From contig OX459103.1 of assembly GCA_949775045.1 (NCBI GenBank), positions 18,132,817-18,196,816 on the forward strand: a stretch of DNA of 64,000 nucleotides. The letters are read 5' to 3'. Below are positions 9,565 through 21,343 of this stretch, piece by piece. Made by a program: the position numbers and the translations under genes. Each line of letters opens with the position of its first letter. Position 1 is the first letter of the stretch. Origin of the DNA: Metridium senile (taxonomy: Eukaryota; Cnidaria; Anthozoa; Actiniaria; Metridiidae). The notes beneath the pieces are model-generated. The model saw only the letters and a program-made list of their open reading frames with translations. It was not told the DNA's origin and did no database searches.

Positions 9565-10190
9565 CAAATATCCATATTTACTCGAATAAGCGCCGACCCC
9601 GAATAAGCGCCGCCCTCGAATAAGCGCCGCACCTTAACCCTAAAATATTACCGTCTAAAACAGCATTGGAAGTATATTTTTATCATAACTAGCAGACAAT
9701 GATATTTTCAAGTTAACATATTATATTTCAGCACTATAGTCATATGAAAGAACCACCTAAAATAGACATGTTTGGAAGGTTTTGATGCACTTGCTAAAAT
9801 TTAATTTATGCTCAAAGATAAATGCAGAGATTTTTATGTAATTTTCTGCTGAGGCCTTTGATGTCTCGTTTTGGTGTTTTTCTGATTTTTCAATTTCTTC
9901 TAGCTTCTTGCAAATTTAATAGTTTTTTTCTCTCAAACTTTCACAAGTTATTGTTATGGTAAATGGCTATCATATGATAGTGTTCTTTTTCTTGAAACAT
10001 CAATTTTAAATATAATGATAATTAGTGGTGGCCATTTATGAAACTCGTGAATATTCATATTATATTTCACCGCTCGACCATTAAGTTGTCTCCTCAATAT
10101 TCGTAGTTCTGATCAAGAAGGTTACAGTGCATAGATCGAGAACAATTTAATAAACGCCGCGGCTCGAGTAAATGATACGGTGTGTAATGT
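9565..10190. mobile_element. Non-autonomous TIR element (GAATAAGCGCCG ends)
   Basis: The left end has ATTTACTCGAATAAGCGCCG followed by two more GAATAAGCGCCG units. The right end at about 10148-10180 has AATAAACGCCGCGGCTCGAG followed by TAAATGATAC, approximately its reverse complement. The roughly 560-bp interior is AT-rich with no open frame. Boundaries are approximate. Confidence 0.55.
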
Positions 10191-10199
10191 TATGCATGA

Positions 10200-10990
10200 G
10201 TAGCGGTTGTATAGGCATACACCTATTTCAATTAACGTTGTCCTTCTGGAATGGTTGATCTGAGACCGATAGGAATTGTGGGAGCTCGTTAAACTGCAAA
10301 TGCATTGTTTTAATCACACTTGAATGGTGCTGAATTACAGATAACAGTATTTCAGAAGTAAACATTATCAGCCATATTACACATCAAACTGTTTAATTAT
10401 AAGTTATTTATTATCCAACCAAAAGGTTTTTGTTCTTTTATAAAGCAAAATATTTTTTTACTTGAGGGCTAGATAGACGAGTATAAATATCGCTGGATAT
10501 TTTTACTCAATCCAGTCCTGCTCCTGCGATATTTTTATCACGATATTTACTCCCCATAACTAGCTCCTATATTGTTTTGAATGGAATTCACTAAAAAAAA
10601 TAGTAATTATGATTTATTGTAATTTAAAACAATGTTAAATGCCCCCAGAATTCATTTCGGACTTGGAATGCAGTATGCAGTATTCTACCATTTTTGAAAA
10701 AGCTGTATACGGACTTATTTCAGAAAAGATTGACGTAATGAATGGCTATGTCCACGATTGCATGACCAAAAGGAATTTAGGGTCTTTGCAATTTATTTTT
10801 TATTCATCTTTTGTGACAGAAAACGAATGTACTCCACATCAAAAGCCCCATATAGTAAAGAAGACTATAGGAATTGTTGAAACTGTGCTCAGCAATCCAG
10901 AAAAAGGCTATGATATGTTGTAAGCGTAACCACAAATCATTTCGGTCGTGCAATCGCCATGTCAACCTTTTTTGAAACAACTCAATGCAA
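10200..10990. other. AT-rich unassigned sequence with a dispersed repeat
   Basis: No recognisable gene. An open frame at 10639-10923 (plus, 94 codons) has no motif I recognise. Its start, CATTTCGGACTTGGAATGCA through GTATAC, repeats at about 23785-23845, so it is repeat-derived. The missing first exon of the MASP-like gene could lie here or further right. Confidence 0.4.
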
Positions 10991-11017
10991 TAAATAACAT
11001 CACATCATAGTATGATA

Positions 11018-11172
11018 CAAATTATAATTCAACAACAAATTTTCCTCCGCTCTCATTGGTCGAGGGGCGATCACGTGACGTGATAGTGCCCGCCGCGAAG
11101 GGATACTATCAGCGCATAGTGCCCGCTGAGCTTTTCGTCCGATTCGGAAAATTTTGTTGTTGAATAATAAAA
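11018..11172. mobile_element. Small foldback element
   Basis: Ends are ATTCAACAACAAATTTTCC and GGAAAATTTTGTTGTTGAAT. The interior carries a second imperfect palindrome around TGATAGTGCCCGCCGCGAAG and ACTATCAGCGCATAGTGCCC. Confidence 0.6.
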
Positions 11173-11189
11173 ACAATAGAGCTGTTAAA

Positions 11190-11325
11190 ATCTCGGGCAT
11201 AATGCTGTGATAGTTGCCCTTGGAAACTGGATGTTCCTCAAAACTCGAACTGCGTTCTCGGGCGACTATTTGTTTTTCTGAACATCCAGTTTCCGCGGGC
11301 AACTATCACAGCATAATGCCCTCGA
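11190..11325. mobile_element. Small foldback element
   Basis: Inverted arms read GGGCATAATGCTGTGATAGT and ACTATCACAGCATAATGCCC, then AACTGGATGTTC against GAACATCCAGTT. The loop is about 60 bp. It is directly adjacent to the previous foldback. Confidence 0.7.
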
Positions 11326-11468
11326 TTCAACTACTCTATTGTTTAAACAGAGCAGCCAGAGACGCTTTGTCGTGTCGTAATACATGCTGTTCCTCGACTG
11401 CTGAAGACAACTTGATATTCTTCCGCAATCCTGACCTTTGTGAGGTTATAGCTGATACAACGACCAGA

Positions 11469-11625
11469 TACAGTGGAACCCCGTTAATCCGGCCACCGAA
11501 GAGACAGCCCAAAGTGGCCGTATTAAGCGGGTAAATTTTATAGAAAATGTATGGTCATGCATTTCGTCGGGACCTAAAAAACATGCCGCAATTACGGGGT
11601 GGCCGTATTAAGCGTTCTTTGATGG
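11469..11625. mobile_element. Fragment of a pogo/Tigger-like DNA transposon end
   Basis: Starts ACAGTGGAACCCCGTTAATC and contains GTGGCCGTATTAAGCGGGT and GGTGGCCGTATTAAGCG. This style of end is common in pogo/Tigger-type elements of invertebrates (recalled, not searched). No clear right TIR. Confidence 0.45.
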
Positions 11626-11899
11626 ACTTGAGCCAAAGGGATAATTATTCACTTGGTAAAATAAGAAATTGACATTTTGCATTAATTGGATTTCTGACAG
11701 TTGGGAGGTTTACGATCCTTCCTTGGAGTAAAACGTCACTCCCTTTGTCAGAACATAATACGAATATTTTTATATCACAAGTTGTATTCAACCAAAACAT
11801 CGAATGTTTATAGAATTCTTAAACATGTCGTCACTCAAAATTGTTTAAAACATGGAGGTCTCTAGCTCGTTCGAAAACTATTGACATTTTTAGTTGTGG

Positions 11900-12290
11900 C
11901 TACTCAAATAGCTGACATCAATATCGTTGCATCCACAGTTACTCACTGGAAAAACGCCCGACTGAGCCGAGTGGTTACTGAAATAACTAAGTAAATCGAT
12001 GCATCCACAGTTACTCACTACAAAAACGACTGAGTAGTGGTTACTCAAATAACAGAGTAAATCGATGCATCCACAGTTACTCACTACAAAAACGACTGAG
12101 TAGTGGTTACTCAAATAACAGAGTAAATCGATGCATCCACAGTTACTCACTACAAAAACGACTGAGTAGTGGTTACTCAAATAACTGAGTAAATCGATGC
12201 ATCTACAGTTACTCGACCTTACTGCAATAAAAAAAGACTGAGTAGTGGTTACTCAAATACCTAAATCGCACAGTTACTCACTGCAAAAGT
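11900..12290 (-). repeat. 66-bp satellite array, short block A
   Basis: About six copies of the 66-bp unit on the minus-strand sense relative to the array at 40530-41710. The unit contains ACGACTGAGTAGTGGTTACT and ATCGATGCATCCACAGTTAC. The left-most copies are diverged (CGCCCGACTGAGCCGAGTGG). Confidence 0.93.
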
Positions 12291-12299
12291 GACTCGGAG

Positions 12300-13060
12300 C
12301 ATAGTTTCGATTCATAATTTGTACTGTGGTATATTCAAAATGCCTTTCCCTATCCATATTAAACACGAATGACAGATCTAACTTTTGAGGCAAATTGCTG
12401 TAACGACTGAGGAGTTTCCATTCATAATTGACATCATTTCTACTGTAGTATATTCAAAATACCTCTCCTTGTTCATAACACGAGTGACAGATCTAACACT
12501 CGAGGCAAATTGCTATAACGGGAGGTGATCTTTCAGAGTTCGTGTCCCCTACAATCTTTTGTCTAGACTTCGACCTGAAATTCAATCCGCTGCTTCAACA
12601 AAATTGCAACAAAATTAACTCAACAGCTTTCGCGCCAAATAAAAAAAACTAGAACAATTACTTTTAACAAAGATCTGATAACGCGAATTCAAATTGTGTA
12701 CTTAACAGTTTACTGCTGTAGGTAAATGTTTACATATAGATCGAAAGATAGTGGAATTTAGACTGGCATTTGTTTAAGCGTTCGCAGGATTGTCATGTTT
12801 TGATAATACTGTATGTTGAATTTCTTGAAAGAAATCTTGTCAACGCTGTTGATAACGTTGAAGAAAATCAACAATTCTAAATTGAAATGAACGTCGAGTT
12901 CTTTAGGATGTGCTCGTGTAAAGACTTTCGAAATGGGTTTGATTAATAGGATTGTGACAAGATTGTGTTATAAAGCATTTAAAAACGAAGGATGTCAAAA
13001 ATATTTAAACGATAAAAAAAAACGAAAAATGTTGCAACGTGACTCCCAGATAAACGGTAC
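12300..13060. other. AT-rich intergenic sequence
   Basis: Contains one diverged duplication: AATTGTACTGTGGTATATTCA at about 12318 and TTTCTACTGTAGTATATTCA at about 12437, each followed by ACAGATCTAAC. Nothing coding was recognised. Confidence 0.4.
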
Positions 13061-13067
13061 TATATGT

Positions 13068-13540
13068 GTTCCATAGAGCGCATACAATATATCCATGGAA
13101 TAGAATCAAATTGCTACTGTGGAATAGAGCGCAAACACTATATCCATGGAATAGAATCAAATTGCTACTGTGGAATAGAGCACAAACACTATATCCATGG
13201 AATAGAATCAAATTGCTACTGTGGAATATAGAGCACAAACACTATATCAATGAAATAGAATCAAATTGCTACTGTGGAATAGAGCGCAAACACTATCTCC
13301 ATGAAATAGAATCAAATTGCTACTGTGGAATAGAGCACAAACACTATCCTATATCCATGAAATAAAATGAAATTGCTACTTTGGAATAGAGCGCAGACAT
13401 TATATCCATGAAATAGAATCAAATTGCTACTGTGGAATAGAGCGCAGACATTATATCCATGAAATAGAATCAAATTGCTACAGTTGTGGAATAAAGCACA
13501 AACACTATATATCCATGAAATATAATCAAATTGCTACTGT
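13068..13540 (+). repeat. 51-bp tandem repeat, about 9 copies
   Basis: Unit contains TGTGGAATAGAGCGCAAACA and ATGGAATAGAATCAAATTGC. Copies vary by CAT-GGAAT/CAT-GAAAT and by small insertions. Open frames on both strands are repeat artefacts. Confidence 0.95.
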
Positions 13541-13544
13541 GGAA

Positions 13545-15165
13545 TAGTTCTTATTTAATCACTATCAAAGACAAGTAAAGTTGTATTAAACGAGGTATTG
13601 TACAATTTGTATGTTATGTTTCTGGTTGAAGGATAGCGAATATTTAGTCAATAAATAAAAACTATTAGCTAGTAACTATTTTTGGGTTTACTGATTTCGT
13701 GTTGACGTTCTATGGCAAAGCGGTGATTGCAAGTTTCATAAAACTACACCTAGAATTATTAAAATCCCCGTAGTCTAAAAAGGATGTCAACAATTTTAGT
13801 TGAGTAAAAGACAAAAACAATTCTATCAATACAAGCCCCGATAAATGTTAATATTTTAAATACTAAGGAATGTTTTTCTCTGACAGAGGCTAGAATTACC
13901 AATATTAAAATAACACTCTTTTAAACTTTGTAAAAGTTACAATTTTACTCTGATGAATTAAGGATTAACGTCCTAAACATCATCATCATTAAACATTAAA
14001 AAATCTAAAAACAATATCTTTTATACACTGTCACTGAGTACAAATGGCACATTTTCACTCCGTCGAAGGGTTAACTTCCTAAACGTATAACAAGGGTTTA
14101 TTGCACGGTATTTTTGTGAATAATTTCACGGCTGAGTTTGAGGATTAACGTCCTAAACGTCAGTTAGTAACACTCTCTTTTAAACGGTGTATACGTTATC
14201 AATTCCTATTCATTATTGAGGCTACCAATTTCACGTACTAAGACGAAGTATCCAGAAGGTCCGAAAATGGCTCTTTAATTATATATATTGGCTTGATACT
14301 GAGTAGGTCTGGCATGAGTCATTTGTTTAATAGTTGACTGGTTTGTAGTTCGGATAGACCCCCTTCAAGATAATTCCACCACAACAATCGACAACAGGAT
14401 ACGATTCGAGTAGTCTAACTGAGTACAAGTCCAAACAATTGCTCACAACGCTCACAAGGAACTACGCCATGGACCATTTCCTTTTGGAATCGCTTCCGTT
14501 CGAGTTGAGGCACATTCCTAAAACATCTGACATTGATATTATCGCCAACAAGAATACAAATCTCAAAGTTTAACTATGGTAAATTACATCGTAAATCAAG
14601 CAGAAACATACCAGATGAAGACTCTACAAGAGCGAGAATCACAAGCCCCAAGAAGACGACAAACCTAGAAGATGCGAGAGTTATAACAATTGTTAGTGGC
14701 TCATTTGTTGATGAGATGCGCGCCAAGAACACTTCAATTAACCAATGAATCAATCATAGCATTGCAACTCCGATTGACCATCAACACAAACGAAATCTCT
14801 ACCTTGTTAAATCCATGTTACAGTAGGAATATTTGGTAGCAGTTTTCAAGTTTAACGCGCGGTTGAACTCGTATATGGATAGTGACTTTAGATAGTGGCA
14901 CGCGCCATGTAGTGCCTTTGCAGTGACGTCGACGTAAGCCAAGGTTTGATTGGCAGCTAGTGACAGCTGCACTCAAATCTGTTATTCAGGTTTGTGAATG
15001 GCTGCAAATATCATAAGTACTATGTGATGAGAGACGCGTGCCCTTGGAGCCCGTTACGGATCAAGGATTATTTTTGCAGCAGAATTGAAAATATAAAATT
15101 AGCATGGGATGTGTCCGAAACATTATAATGTAAACTACGTCGATGTATGTAATGAAACAATTGGA
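13545..15165. other. Intergenic sequence with diverged repeat heads and a non-repetitive stretch
   Basis: 13900-14220 has scattered, degraded copies of the roughly 85-bp family (GAGGATTAACGTCCTAAACG, AACACTCTCTTTTAAACGGT). 14230-15165 is mostly non-repetitive and includes CAGTGACGTCGACGTAAGC and TGATTGGCAGCTAGTGACAG. It could hold regulatory DNA or the missing first MASP exon, but I cannot show either. The 71-codon plus frame at 14533-14748 is unrecognised. Confidence 0.35.
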
Positions 15166-15169
15166 GTAA

Positions 15170-15670
15170 AAATGTACGATAACTAGTGGTTAAACTAGTG
15201 TGGACTGCGTCGATGTTTGTAAGAAGCAATTGGAGTTAAAATGTACGATAACTAGCGGTTAAACTAGTGTGGACTGCGTCGATGTTTCTAAGGAAACAAT
15301 TGGAGTAAAAATGTACGATAACTAGTGGTTAAACTAGTGTGGACTGCGTCGATGTTTGTAAGAAGCAATTGGAGTTAAAATGTACGATAACTAGCGGTTA
15401 AACTAGTGTGGACTGCGTCGATGTTTCTAAGGAACCAATTGGAGTAAAAATGTACGATAACTAGTGGTTAAACTAGTGTGGACTGCGTCGATGTTTGTAA
15501 GAAGTAATTGGAGTTAAAATGTACGATAACTAGCGGTTAAACTAGTGTGGACTGCGTCAGTGTTTTTAATCAGTTTAAGGAAACAATTGGCGTAAAAAAT
15601 TGTACGATAACCAGTGGTTAAACTAGTGTGACGTGGACTGCGTCAGTGTTTTTTAGGAAAGAATTGGCAT
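15170..15670 (+). repeat. 69/70-bp tandem array with dimeric higher-order structure
   Basis: Monomer contains GTACGATAACTAGTGGTTAA and GTGTGGACTGCGTCGATGTT. Starts of GTACGATAAC are spaced 69, 70, 69, 70, 69 bp, alternating GAAGCAATTGGAGTT and GGAAACAATTGGAGT types, so the repeating unit is a 139-bp dimer. Relatives are inverted at 32765-33015 and degraded at 61320-61470. Confidence 0.95.
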
Positions 15671-15679
15671 AGTTATAAA

Positions 15680-16450
15680 ACTTTTGCTTTGAAAGAATCC
15701 CGAGATAAGCAAAATATATACATTTATATAGATTGAAACATATCCTCAGAGGCAAAAACAAACAATATAATCCGTGTGGACGCTTGGGTCAACTGCCGGC
15801 CCAGCAGCAACGCCCTAACCCAGCTGGATAGGCTGTCAATCAATTCAATTAGTTTGTTGCAGTGAGAAGAAGTTTAACTGTTTCCTCGTACGTAGTAAGG
15901 GATTGCGTTACGAAAAAAAGAACAGATTCACAAAAATGTGTAAGAACTAAAGTTGGACTTTTATAAGTACTATACAATATTCGTTGTATGCGATATATAT
16001 AACGGCTCGTCTTCTTCTCTTATATTAACATATAGGCCGCGGAGATTAGATTTATGGAAGGGAAATGGTCCCCTGTTTTGGTAATTTGAATCCCAAAACA
16101 ATAACAATTACATAAATTGGTTATTTCTCTCATATATGATACATATACATATATATTTTATAATAATTATTGTCACAATTTTATAAAATTCTCAGTACTT
16201 TTACTTATTTATATTACATATTATACACGCAATTCAGCTAACTAGCTGCAAGGTGTTTTATTCAATAAAATCTATCTTACTATTAAAGGAATATCAGAGA
16301 TAACAAAAGAAAGAGTTCAGCGTTGAGTTATCTTCTTTTGTCTTTTAACTAATTTCCCAATACTGATTACAAAAGTCAGGACAACGCTCTTGCGTTTAAG
16401 TGTATATTCATCTCGCAATCTAGTGACAGTCCAGACTTGAGAGAGTAAAT
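15680..16450. other. AT-rich intergenic sequence
   Basis: One segment (AAGAACTAAAGTTGGACTTT, TATAAGTACTATACAATATT) resembles 45485-45535. No gene or clear repeat boundary seen. Confidence 0.35.
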
Positions 16451-16456
16451 CCTTAA

Positions 16457-17283
16457 GGGACGGACCATTAGAAAAGTGATGGGGGGGGGGTGGGGCAAAA
16501 GCAAAAAAAAAAAATATTTCCGGTAAAAAATCAAAAAAAAAAAAATATTTCTTCACACTTAGCGGGAAAAAAATAATATTGACAACTGTAAATATGGGTG
16601 TGGCCAATTATTCGTAATAACCTTTTTATACAAAAGACCTTATACTATATATAAAAATTACTCAGATTGTATATTACATTAATATATATGCCTTCACCAA
16701 AGAATTTATACATTTGAAAACATTAAAATGAGTCGGGATTAATCATTTTAAATACTAAACAGCTATTTAGTATTTAAGACTATCATCATTTATATGAATT
16801 TAAATAACAAATTGTTGTTACATAAATATAACTAAATATATACATATATACGTTTTTAATGATTTAAAGCCCAATTTGCTGGTAAACTGTTTAGAATGTT
16901 TATATACAGCTTAGATAAGCACAATGGGAAAGACTATGATCAATTTGGATTTCGATAGAAAAAAGCATGAAATGTGATGCAATGTGATGCCTAGAGTCGG
17001 GCCCTATAGCCCGACTAAGATTAAATTCATCTTTTATCAAACTGTCGAAAAGCCGCTATTTAAGCTCTACCGACAAAGCAAAACATCCACAAAATAATCA
17101 AAATTTACTGATTAGTCAAAACTTAAAATACATAACTGTAAAAAAAAAATATTGCCAGCCAAAAAGTCTAAAAAAAAAAAATATTTCTAAATCCATGTCA
17201 AGAAAAAAAAAATATTCCAACTTTGAAACTCCCCACCCCCCCCCCCCCCCCCCCCCCCCATCACTTTTCTAATGGTCCGTCCC
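16457..17283. mobile_element. Harbinger-like MITE (TAA duplication) with G/C-homopolymer arms
   Basis: The left end GGGACGGACCATTAGAAAAG is the reverse complement of the right end. TAA flanks it at 16454-16456 and 17284-17286. Next inward come (G)10 on the left and (C)24 on the right (17236-17259), then mirrored A-tracts ending ATATTT. A 3-bp TAA duplication fits PIF/Harbinger; assignment is inferred. Length 827 bp, no transposase frame. Confidence 0.75.
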
Positions 17284-17473
17284 TAAGGTCAAGTGTATTT
17301 TTCAGTGAAAATCCTTCAATTGATTCTATGTTTATCGAAGTGTCTTTCAATTTGGTGATTAGTCGATGGAATTCAAGGAATGTGGAAAATCAATAGCTGA
17401 CAGCACGAACTCGTCTAGTCGAAGACACGAAAGTTCAAAAGTGTTGAGGTATTCTTGGATATGGGCCCAATAT

Positions 17474-18155
17474 TGGTAACGCAACATATCCTGAGGCTCA
17501 TAACATGGTATATTTGGAACCTATTGATCCCGGATCACTTCGGAATTTTTGATCCCTGAGCCCAATATATTTATTCCAAACTTTTGATCCTTGATCCCCA
17601 TTTTGATCCCTGATTCGGATATTTTCTCATGATCCCGATCCCAGTGGCTGCGATCCCGATCAAAAAGCAAAAAATTTCGATCCCTGATCCAAAAAATAAC
17701 GCTGATCCCTGATGATCCCATATACCATGTTACGAGCCTGACATATCGTGTAACTCTGGTAGCCCAACAGCATGAAATGATCTGGGCGGTAACGCAACAC
17801 AACAGCAACACAACATGGTCACGCAGTAACGGTGCTACCAATAGTAACGCAACATCTGGGTGGTAACGCAACATATCGTGTAACGCTGCTACCAATACTA
17901 ACGCAACATATGGGTGGTAACGCAACATATTGTGTAACGCTGCTACCAATAGTAACACAACAAATGGGTGGTAATGCAACATATCGTGTAACACTGCTAC
18001 CAATAGTAACGCAACATATGGGTGGTAACGCAAACCCATCATTGCTGTGTAACGCCATTACCACTGGTAACGCCACATCTGGGTGGTAACGCAATATATT
18101 GTGTAACGCTGCTACCACTGGTAACACAACATCTGAAATAACGCAATGGTAACGC
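17474..18155. repeat. 54-bp satellite split by a transposon
   Basis: Monomer contains GGTAACGCAACATATCGTGT and AACGCTGCTACCAATAGTAA. About six copies at 17741-18155, plus a half unit at 17475-17490 on the other side of the element at 17491-17740. ORFs in the array are artefacts. Confidence 0.92.
17491..17740. mobile_element. hAT-like MITE inserted in the 54-bp satellite
   Basis: Ends are CTGAGGCTCATAACATGGTA and TACCATGTTACGAGCCTG (inverted). ACATATC is duplicated at 17484-17490 and 17741-17747, with the eighth base C versus G. Removing the element and one duplicate restores a normal monomer. The interior is unusually rich in TGATCCC motifs. An 8-bp duplication and CAGG-type end suggest hAT. 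Confidence 0.78.
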
Positions 18156-18179
18156 AGCACGCTGAGCCTCTTTTATATG

Positions 18180-18690
18180 GTGTATCAGTTACAATTTCTA
18201 CACAAAAGGATTGACGTCCTAAACGTCAGTAAGTAACACTCTCTTTTATACGATGTATAAGTTACCATTTTTACTCCAACGAAGGATTAACGCCCAAAAT
18301 GTCAGTAAGTAACACTCTCTTTTATACAGTGTATAAACTACCATTTTTACTCCAACGAAGGATTAACGCCCTAAACGTCAGTAAGTAACACTCTCTTTTA
18401 TACGGTGTATAAGTTACCATTTTTACTCCGACGAAGGATTAACGCCCAAAATGTCAGTAAGTATAACACTCTCTTTTATACAGTGTATAAGCTACCATTT
18501 TTACTCAGACGAAGCCATTAACGCCCTAAACGTCAGTAGTAACGCTCTCTTTATACGGTGTATAAGTTACCATTTTTACTCCAACGAAGGATTAACGTGC
18601 TAAATTAAACGTCAGTAAGTTACACTCTCTTTTAAACGGTGTATAAGTTAATTACCATTTTTTTCCAACAGAGGATGTTGTTTTTGTTAG
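18180..18690 (+). repeat. About 85-bp tandem array (GACGAAGG / AACGTCAG family)
   Basis: About six units containing CCTAAACGTCAGTAAGTAAC, ACTCTCTTTTATACGGTGTA and TAAGTTACCATTTTTACTCC, then AACGAAGGATTAACG. Isolated units occur near 14040-14210, 28490-28560, 44225-44285 and 48890-49110. Confidence 0.92.
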
Positions 18691-19785
18691 ATGACCTTCA
18701 CCTTGAAGTCTTTAATAAAGCTATTTTTAAATCTGCTTGACAAATAATCCCAGCTCAACACCATGCAGTGACCACAGGGAGTAAAACGTTGAGTGACGCC
18801 GCTAAGAATATACATTTACATCAACTTCAAAAAGGTTGAAAGTGTTGCTGGTGAACAGCTATGAAGCTATCGCTAAGGCTGTCCACAAGTTGCTCCAAAA
18901 AGTCAAAAAGTTGCTCATTATTTCCCAAAAAGCTGCTCAAAAGTTGCTCAAAAAAACAAAAAGTTGCTTAAAAGTCGCTCAAAAATCTAAAAGTTGCTCA
19001 AAAGTTGCTCGAAAACATTTTGACGTTTCTTATCAATTTGATGATTTCATAGCATAGAATTCCGTCAGCTTCAATAATATAACTTGTTAACATAAATTTA
19101 GAATATTTTCTTGGTATATGCAGAAACGTTTGTTTTGATTTTACAACCGCTGACCACCTGGATCGTATTTACAAATTACCACAGGAAGACCACTGCGTGC
19201 ATGTTTCACAAACGCCGAAAAGCCAAACAAACCAATAAACAGTATTTGAATCATTGGAGTAAAACAAATGTTTATTGTTCTGATTGGCCTTGTCAATTGG
19301 TTTGAATTAATATAAAAGTTTAAAGAAACAAAGGTGCTCGAAAGTGAAAAAGTTGCTCGAAATTGGAAAAGTTGCTCGAAATCCAGGAAAAGTTGCCAAA
19401 AAGTTGCCGAGCAGCTTGTGCACAGCCCTAGCTATTGCACGACCGTAATGAACTGTGTTTTTTTTTTATATTTTGATTATGTGTGCCTATTTTGTAGTAG
19501 AAAACGAATTCACTGCATAACACCAATCATTTAGTGCGATAAAAGCTTATAGTTTATGAAACTTTGCTGAGCAAGACAGATCTATAAACATGTTATGCAT
19601 GTTGTTTGCTTTATGCATGCAGCTCCTAAATTATGGAACAATATCCCTGAAGAAATTAAGCAAGCAGAAACGATAGCTACTCTCAAAACCAAACTAAAGA
19701 CTTTTCTTTTCGAAAATTATTTTTCGCTATAGCAGACATTAATTTATTGGTACAAACAATTGTACAAACAATTCAACATTGTAAA
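18690..19785. other. Intergenic sequence with AAGTTGCTC-rich segments
   Basis: Two segments (18885-19015 and 19330-19415) repeat AAAAGTTGCTCAAAA/GCTCGAAA units at roughly 15-25 bp intervals. The Lys/Leu/Ser-rich frames at 18836-19057 and 19334-19534 come from these. No other feature recognised. Confidence 0.5.
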
Positions 19786-19791
19786 CGCATA

Positions 19792-20058
19792 CACTGCAAA
19801 AACGGCTGAGTAGGTACAACACAGTACGTATATTGAGTTAACCATGCATTCAGAATAACACTTTATAGTGAGTAAACCCAACTCTATTGTGAGTAATCCC
19901 AACTCATTATTGAGTAAAAGTGAGGTCAAACTCAATGGTGCGTCTTCATCTATGTTTACTCTCAAAAATGAGTTGTGTTTACTCACTATAAAGTGTTATC
20001 CTGAATGCATGGTTAACGCAATATACTGTGTTGTACCTACTCAGCCGTTTTTGCAGTG
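19792..20058. mobile_element. Short TA-flanked foldback MITE (CACTGCAAAAACGG family)
   Basis: A 267-bp element starting CACTGCAAAAACGGCTGAGT and ending with its reverse complement, TA on both sides. The arms share GTATATTGAGTTAACCATGC and AACACTTTATAGTGAGTAAA with 1821-3001 and 42269-42556. Confidence 0.85.
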
Positions 20059-20099
20059 TAGAGTTCAGATATGCGTATCTAAGAACGTTATATTATTAT

Positions 20100-20510
20100 T
20101 ATTATCATTATGTTGTAAGCCTAACCACAATTCCTTTCGGTCGTGCAATCGCCGCGTTCAACTATATTTGTGTTCATGGTTGTTTCTTGAATAAGACGGA
20201 CGTGATAGTCTACAGTGGTTTATTCAAATTGGCCTTCCCCTTGGGTTGTTCCTTGGTATGGATACATCAACAAGGTCGGATTTAGATGTTAACACTGACC
20301 AGGTAGAGACATGGTTTGAGACTATCATCAACGGTAACCATGGTAACGGTGGTATTACACTAGCCTCTTCCGCAGGCGTCTCTGTTCCGTTTTCTTTTCT
20401 ATCTACTGGGCTCCCTGTCTCGAATGGACGAGAGGGACTGAGGCCCCACTTTTCTTGACGGGAACCAATTCTCCCTCGGTCAGAATGACAAAGGAATCCC
20501 ATGAAGGCCA
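20100..20510. repeat. GC-richer block, probable dispersed repeat
   Basis: More GC-rich than its surroundings; includes CCTCTTCCGCAGGCGTCTCT and GAATGGACGAGAGGGACTGA. Open frames on both strands (20246-20458 plus, 20224-20511 minus) have no recognisable motif and lack good splice borders. I recall a similar CCGCAGGCGTCTCT motif from cnidarian repeats, but this is unverified. Confidence 0.35.
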
Positions 20511-20519
20511 TTCAAAACT

Positions 20520-21343
20520 ACATAGATTGGCTGTGGAATAGTCTAGTGTATCCACAGGTAGCCCAAGTTAGTGTTGCTTTACAAAAGGATATATGGGTAC
20601 TTTTCAACCTTCGATTTTTTGCCTTAAAATTTAATAAAATTCAACAAAACTCTTACAGTGTCTTCTTGTTGATCTCTATAATCCTCTGAATAATTTCAGC
20701 CGATTTTGTTCAGAATAAAGGAGAGAGAAGGTAATTTATTTTGAACAAACATTGATATCAAAGTGGTAACAAAATCAGCCCTACCCCTCCCCCCTTCTCA
20801 CAAAAATGTCCTGGAAAGCATTGGTCAATCATAATTAGTTTCATATTTTATTGATTACTGGTATTTTGTCCATCTTTATATATTACTTTGAGAAGTTTTC
20901 TAAATATGGGCATTGCAGCCACGTGACACGCCATTTAATAACAACGAATGTTGAAGTCACATTAAATTACAATAAAAACAGCTTGGTATCCCAGAATGCA
21001 TCAGTTTGCAAAGTAGGCTGCAAAGGATTATGGTCTAAACCACGTGTTTTGTCCACACTTGTCGTGTTTTGTATTCCTTTTAATTTACATCTAAATATTC
21101 TAGATTCCAGGATAAAACTTCATGTAGAACACTTATGATGATCCCTAGAATGATTCCTGATTTTAATAGGGTTCCATAATAATTATTTTACATGAAGTAC
21201 CATCCTAAAATAGTTCCATATAGTACATGTTTCAAGCTCGTATACACTCAAGTCCCTTGTCATCCGCGATTGTACATCGTTATCCTTGAAGTGCTGTACT
21301 TGACTATCGTCCACTGTATTTACACGTCTATCAACATATTTAC
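20520..21343. other. 3' flank of the Wnt gene
   Basis: AT-rich, largely non-repetitive. The Wnt gene reads leftward into it, so the 3' UTR lies in its right part. A minus-strand AATAAAATATGA near 20840-20852 is a possible polyadenylation signal, though about 490 bp from the stop. Nothing coding recognised. Confidence 0.4.

Noticed and set aside
10639..10923. 94-codon plus-strand frame
   Set aside because: Its beginning is a repeat also found near 23785, and no domain is recognisable.
20224..20511. Open frames on both strands in a GC-richer block
   Set aside because: No conserved motif and no splice borders; sequence looks like a dispersed repeat.
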